The notes under the pieces: model-generated
What the model saw: only the letters and a program-made list of their open reading frames with translations
Told to the model about the DNA's origin: nothing
Database searches by the model: none
Translations under genes and position numbers: made by a program
From: CAZZBK01 sp964652155
Lineage (GTDB): Bacteria > Planctomycetota > Planctomycetia > Pirellulales > PNKZ01
Direction: 5' to 3'
DNA length: 10,701 nucleotides
Assembly (NCBI GenBank): GCA_964652155.1
Contig: CAZZBK010000171.1
Coordinates: 1-10,701 of the forward strand
In this document: one piece after another, positions 7,111 through 10,701 of the stretch
Layout of the letters: every line of letters starts with the position of its first letter
Position numbering within the stretch: the stretch's first letter is position 1

Positions 7111-7118
7111 AGTATAGC
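7111..7118 (-). promoter_or_regulatory. Candidate -10 promoter element of the PIN gene
   Basis: The complement reads GCTATACT, with TATACT one mismatch from TATAAT. Transcription would start near 7104, giving a leader of about 29 bases to the ATG at 7075, which supports that start over the TTG at 7093. No convincing -35 hexamer is present. Confidence 0.4.
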
Positions 7119-7232
7119 CACCCCCAGCAGCCACGGAACTGCCTCGACCTCGCGTGCCCTACAGGATGCCCAAGCTCTCCGTGATTATTCCACTTCGGCT
7201 CACACCCTGCGCGGCAAATTGTACCCGGTTCT

Positions 7233-7240
7233 GCTATACT
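7233..7240 (+). promoter_or_regulatory. Candidate -10 promoter element of the TPR-metallopeptidase gene
   Basis: The sequence TGCTATACT (7232-7240) resembles an extended -10 element. Transcription would begin near 7247, right at the base of the stem-loop at 7249-7283, with a leader of about 100 bases to the GTG at 7350. No clear -35 element was found. The same GCTATACT box occurs on the opposite strand 115 bases away. Confidence 0.4.
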
Positions 7241-7248
7241 AAATTCCG

Positions 7249-7283
7249 CGGCTCGACGCCCCACGCACCTTGGCGTCGAGCCG
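7249..7283 (+). promoter_or_regulatory. Perfect 12-bp stem-loop in the predicted 5' leader
   Basis: Arms 7249-7260 (CGGCTCGACGCC) and 7272-7283 are exact reverse complements around an eleven-base loop. No T-run follows, so it is not an intrinsic terminator. It sits within a few bases of the predicted transcription start of the downstream gene, where it could stabilise the mRNA 5' end or act as an operator. Confidence 0.5.
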
Positions 7284-7349
7284 GACCGTAAAGTACGTCT
7301 GCGCGCCAGCCCCCCGTGCTACGATCAAGCGACCTGACAGGATCGTCTC

Positions 7350-9965
7350 GTGCGATCGATCGCTCCTCACGCGCTGCTGTTGGATGCGGCGCCGAGCTTG
7401 CTCGGCGCGCGACGCGATCCCCTCGTCCGAGCATGCCGCCGAGGCTTATCGCTTGTGGTGCTCGTGTGTCTGACGCTGCTCCCGTCGCCCGTCGGGGCTG
7501 TCGAAGTCGACGAGGCCGTTAAGCTGTATCAGGCCGGTCAGTACGCCGAGGCCTTGCAGGCGACCGACGCGGCCACCAAGGAATTTTACACCGACGTGCG
7601 TTGGTGGCGGCTGCGGCTTGAATGCCTCGACACGCTCGGCCGCTACCGCGAAGGGGCCGACGCGGCCCGGCTCGCCCTTCGCCGCTATTACACCGACGCC
7701 CCGCTCCGCGTGCTCGGCTACCACACGCTGCGCCGCTGTGGCGACCCCGCCGGGGCCCACGCCCTGCTTGAAGAATTGCTCCGCATCGCCGCGCGGGCCC
7801 CGTGGCAGTATCGCACCGCCGAGGACCGTGTCTGGCTCGGTCGAGCCGCGGTGCTCCTGGGTGCCGATGCCCGCGAGGTGCTCGAACAGTTTTACGACCA
7901 GGCCAAGAAAGATAGCCCCGAGCTGCGTGAAGGCTATCGGGCGACCGGCGAACTGGCGCTGCTCAAGCACGATTTGACCGTGGCGGCCGAGACCTACCGC
8001 GCGGCGCTCAAAACCTTCGCCGACGATCCTGATTTGCTCGTCGGATTGGCTCAAGCGTTGCGAGAAGAGTCCCCCGCTGAAAGCCGGCCGCTGATCGACA
8101 CTGCGCTCAAGCACAACCCACGCCACCTGGGCGCTCTACTCTGGATCGCCGAGGACGCACTCGCGCACGACGATCTGGCCGACGCCGCGGCGGTGCTCGA
8201 CAAGCTGCTCGCGGTCAACCCGGCCCATCCGCGTGCCTGGGCGTTGCGGGCCGTGCTCGCGCATCTGCGTGCCGAGCCCGACGAGGAGCAGCGCTGCCGC
8301 GACTGGGCGCTCTGCTCGTGGGACGCTGACCCGGAGGTCGATCACACGATTGGCGAGAAACTTTCGGCGGCCTATCGCTTCGCCGAAGGGGCCGCGTATC
8401 AGCGGCGCTCACTCGCCTTCGAGCCGCAATTTCTCCCAGCCCGCACCCAGCTCGCGCAAGATTTGCTGCGGTTGGGCGAGGCCGACGAGGGTTGGCAGTT
8501 GGTGCAAGACGTGCAAGCGGCCGACGCTTACAACGTCGTCGCCTTCAACTTGGCCACGCTCCACGATCGACTCGAAAGTTACACGACGCTCGAATCACCC
8601 CACTTTCTCGTGCACATGGATCGCCGCGAGGCCGACGTCTACGGACCGCGTGTGCTCGATCTGCTCGAACGGGCTCACCAGACACTCGGCCAGAAATATC
8701 ACTGGCGCGACGAGGGACGCATCACCGTCGAAATCCTCACTCGGCAAGAGGATTTCGCGGTCCGGACATTCGGCTTTCCCGGGGGCGACGGCATTCTGGG
8801 AGTCTGCTTCGGTCGGGTCATCACGGCCAACAGCCCTGCGGCCCTCGTCGGTCGCACGACCAACTGGGAGGCCACGCTATGGCATGAATACTGTCACGTC
8901 GTGACCCTGGAACTCACGCAGCATCGCATCCCGCGCTGGCTCAGCGAGGGGATCAGCGTCTACGAGGAACGGCAGGCCCATGCGACCTGGGGCAACCGTC
9001 TGAACCGCGACACGAGGCAAATGATCGTCGATGGGCAACTGACACCGGTCTCGCAATTGAACCAGGCCTTCCGCCGACCCCGCTCGGCCGCCCACTTCAA
9101 CCTGGCCTATTACCAAGCTTCGCTCGTGGTCGAGTACCTTGTCGACCGCTTTGGCCACGACACGCTCTTAAAGATTCTCGCCGATGTCACGGCCGGAGCG
9201 CCGATCAACGACAGCTTGGAACGCCGTACGGGCTCGCTCGCCGCGCTCGATCAAGCCTTCGCCGAACATGCGCTCACGGTCGCTCAAGCCTATGGACCCA
9301 AGATCGACTGGAACGATCGCAACGTGCCGCCGCTCAAAGCCGACACGGTCGACACCATCGCCGCGTGGCTCAAAGATCGCCCGCAGCATTACCGTGGCCG
9401 GCTGCGATACGCCCAGGCGCTGATCGCCGAGCGTCGTTGGGATGAGGCCCGGCAGACCCTCGAGCCGTTGGTGGCCGACGCTCCGCAATGGGCCGGCGAC
9501 GACAGCCCCTATTTGTTGCTGGCGCAAGTGTATCGCGAGCAGGGTGAGCTGCGAATGGAACGTGAGACGCTCACCGCGTCGGCCCAGCGCAGCGACGATG
9601 CCATCGAGACCTATCGCCGCCTGATCGAGTTGGCTAGCCAGGAGAACGATGCTCCGAGCATCGTGCAACACGTCGAACGCTACCTGGCCGTGCGACCGCT
9701 CGATGAGTTCCCCTATCGACACGCGGCCGAGAGCGGCGAGCGGGGCGGAGCATTGCCCGCGGCGATCCGCGCGGCTCGTGCGCTCGTGGCCCTCGATTTG
9801 GATGACCGCGCTGGGGCCCACTATCAACTGGCCAAACTGCTGCACGCGGCCGGCGAGCGCGACGCGAAACGCCACGCGCTGCTCGCCCTCGAAATGACCC
9901 CCCGCTTTCGCGACGCGCAGCGCCTGCTGCTGAAAATTGTCGCCGCCCAGGAGAAGCAACCGTGA
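7350..9965 (+). CDS. Exported TPR protein with central gluzincin (HEYCH) metallopeptidase domain
   Basis: This encodes 871 residues from the GTG at 7350, with a modest AGG eight bases before it. The N-terminus is long; a basic stretch then hydrophobic core (about 28-50, ending SPVGA) looks like a Sec signal peptide, so the start may lie slightly downstream. Seen: TPR-like helical repeats at about 52-400, a peptidase domain at about 412-645, and more TPR-like repeats at about 680-865. The domain has the zinc motif HEYCH (H512, E513, H516) and a downstream WLSEGISVYEE with E533 as the third ligand, the layout of the M1/M61-like 'peptidase MA' group. Catalysis is therefore plausible outside the cytoplasm, though substrates are unknown. 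The stop overlaps the GTG of the next gene (GTGA), so the two are likely co-translated. Confidence 0.9.
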   Translation: MRSIAPHALLLDAAPSLLGARRDPLVRACRRGLSLVVLVCLTLLPSPVGAVEVDEAVKLYQAGQYAEALQATDAATKEFYTDVRWWRLRLECLDTLGRYREGADAARLALRRYYTDAPLRVLGYHTLRRCGDPAGAHALLEELLRIAARAPWQYRTAEDRVWLGRAAVLLGADAREVLEQFYDQAKKDSPELREGYRATGELALLKHDLTVAAETYRAALKTFADDPDLLVGLAQALREESPAESRPLIDTALKHNPRHLGALLWIAEDALAHDDLADAAAVLDKLLAVNPAHPRAWALRAVLAHLRAEPDEEQRCRDWALCSWDADPEVDHTIGEKLSAAYRFAEGAAYQRRSLAFEPQFLPARTQLAQDLLRLGEADEGWQLVQDVQAADAYNVVAFNLATLHDRLESYTTLESPHFLVHMDRREADVYGPRVLDLLERAHQTLGQKYHWRDEGRITVEILTRQEDFAVRTFGFPGGDGILGVCFGRVITANSPAALVGRTTNWEATLWHEYCHVVTLELTQHRIPRWLSEGISVYEERQAHATWGNRLNRDTRQMIVDGQLTPVSQLNQAFRRPRSAAHFNLAYYQASLVVEYLVDRFGHDTLLKILADVTAGAPINDSLERRTGSLAALDQAFAEHALTVAQAYGPKIDWNDRNVPPLKADTVDTIAAWLKDRPQHYRGRLRYAQALIAERRWDEARQTLEPLVADAPQWAGDDSPYLLLAQVYREQGELRMERETLTASAQRSDDAIETYRRLIELASQENDAPSIVQHVERYLAVRPLDEFPYRHAAESGERGGALPAAIRAARALVALDLDDRAGAHYQLAKLLHAAGERDAKRHALLALEMTPRFRDAQRLLLKIVAAQEKQP

Positions 9966-10701
9966 GGATGCTGCTGAAATACACGACCGTCGCGGCGCTG
10001 ATTATGTTGCTGGCCCTGGGCGTGGCCTGGGCGCAGCGACGCATGCCGCGGCGCGACGCGCACGTCGACCGCAACGGCGTCCCCGTCTGGGAAGTTGACT
10101 CCGAAATGCCCGACGAACTGTTCACATTCGTCCGCCTGCGCTACAACTCGTTCCAGCGCGGCCATGCCTGGGCGACCGACTATCCGGACGCCGAGTTGAA
10201 TCTCTCCTACCGGCTGCAACAGCTCACCTCGCTCCGCGCTCATCCCGACGGCAAGGTCCTCGACGTCGACGACCCCGCGCTGTTCGATCATCCGTTCAGC
10301 TACATGATCGAGCCAGGCGACATTTACCTCTCGGCGAACGAGGCTCAGATTCTGCGACGCTACCTGCTCAGCGGCGGCTTTCTGATGGTCGACGATTTTT
10401 GGGGCGAGTACGAATGGGACAATTTCCACGCCGCGTTCAAGCAGATCTTTCCCGATCGCGAACTGGAAGAGCTCCCCCTGGAACACCCCGTCTTTCATTG
10501 CGTGTATGACCTGAAAGAGAAACCGCAGGTGCCGTCGATCGGCGCGGCGCACGCGGGCCGGTTCTCGGGCATCACGACCGAGCGCGAGGACGCGCGGACC
10601 CCGCACTACAAAGCCTGCTTCGACGACAAGGGGCGGATGATGATGATCGTCTGCCACAACACCGATCTGGGCGACGGCTGGGAGCGCGAAGGGGAAGACG
10701 A
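9962..10701 (+). CDS. DUF4159 domain protein (3' end outside window)
   Basis: At least 246 residues are encoded from the GTG at 9962, which overlaps the previous stop (GTGA) and has AGGAG eight bases upstream; an ATG at 9968 is possible but has poorer spacing. The frame stays open to the window edge. Seen: a signal anchor or signal peptide at about 7-25 (TTVAALIMLLALGVAWA), then the DUF4159 pattern: FTFVRLRYNS (54-63), W..DYPDAELNLSYRLQQLTSL (70-91), a DPALFDHPFSYM stretch (104-115), LRRYLLSGGFLMVDDFWG (131-148), and FP.R.LEELPLEHPVFHCVYDL (163-184). The family has a glutamine-amidotransferase-like fold but no established function. From memory, members end about 25 residues beyond NTDLGDGWEREGE, so little is missing. 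In related genomes it neighbours MoxR/DUF58/Bat genes. Confidence 0.88.
   Translation, partial: MRMLLKYTTVAALIMLLALGVAWAQRRMPRRDAHVDRNGVPVWEVDSEMPDELFTFVRLRYNSFQRGHAWATDYPDAELNLSYRLQQLTSLRAHPDGKVLDVDDPALFDHPFSYMIEPGDIYLSANEAQILRRYLLSGGFLMVDDFWGEYEWDNFHAAFKQIFPDRELEELPLEHPVFHCVYDLKEKPQVPSIGAAHAGRFSGITTEREDARTPHYKACFDDKGRMMMIVCHNTDLGDGWEREGED

Noticed and set aside
9824..10657. 277-codon minus-strand open frame at the right edge
   Set aside because: It is antisense to the end of the peptidase gene and the DUF4159 gene, both of which carry recognisable family patterns.

Overview
The window looks like a chromosomal segment of a planctomycete, probably of the Pirellulales type. This is inferred from the high G+C content, the long TPR-metallopeptidase coupled to a DUF4159 protein, the paired repeat-SPFH membrane proteins, and the small DinB and PIN accessory genes. 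No rRNA, tRNA, CRISPR array, insertion sequence or phage gene was seen.

Left block (3-4664, minus strand). A likely three-gene operon is transcribed right to left: a sigma-54-dependent (NtrC-class) response regulator starting at a GTG (4664), then two membrane-anchored SPFH/band-7 proteins whose genes overlap by ATGA (stop 1646-1648, start 1649). Both SPFH proteins have the same unusual layout: one N-terminal membrane segment, three repeats of about 55-75 residues rich in VPxGxxGVV and PGxYxxNPY, an SPFH core and a long coiled coil. In outline this resembles the repeat, shoulder and cap-helix layout of eukaryotic major vault protein, but tethered to a membrane. It is the most interesting item in the window.

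Centre (4665-5843). A roughly 450-base gene-free region separates the sigma-54 regulator from a divergently transcribed NarL/LuxR-type response regulator (5114-5746, plus). No histidine kinase is present in the window. The NarL-type gene ends against a convergent DinB-like gene, with a long imperfect hairpin and a T-run between them that fits a terminator.

Middle right (5843-7349). On the minus strand lie a PIN-domain (VapC-like) gene, a 70-residue probable antitoxin that overlaps it by 20 bases with the toxin gene first, and a DinB/YfiT-like putative metal-binding protein. A divergent promoter region follows, with a GCTATACT box on each strand and a perfect 12-bp stem-loop just downstream of the rightward box.

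Right block (7350-10701, plus). An exported 871-residue TPR protein with a central HEYCH gluzincin metallopeptidase domain is translationally coupled (GTGA overlap) to a DUF4159 protein that runs off the window with few residues missing. In related genomes DUF4159 genes often sit near MoxR ATPase, DUF58 and Bat-type genes, so such genes may continue to the right; this cannot be seen here.
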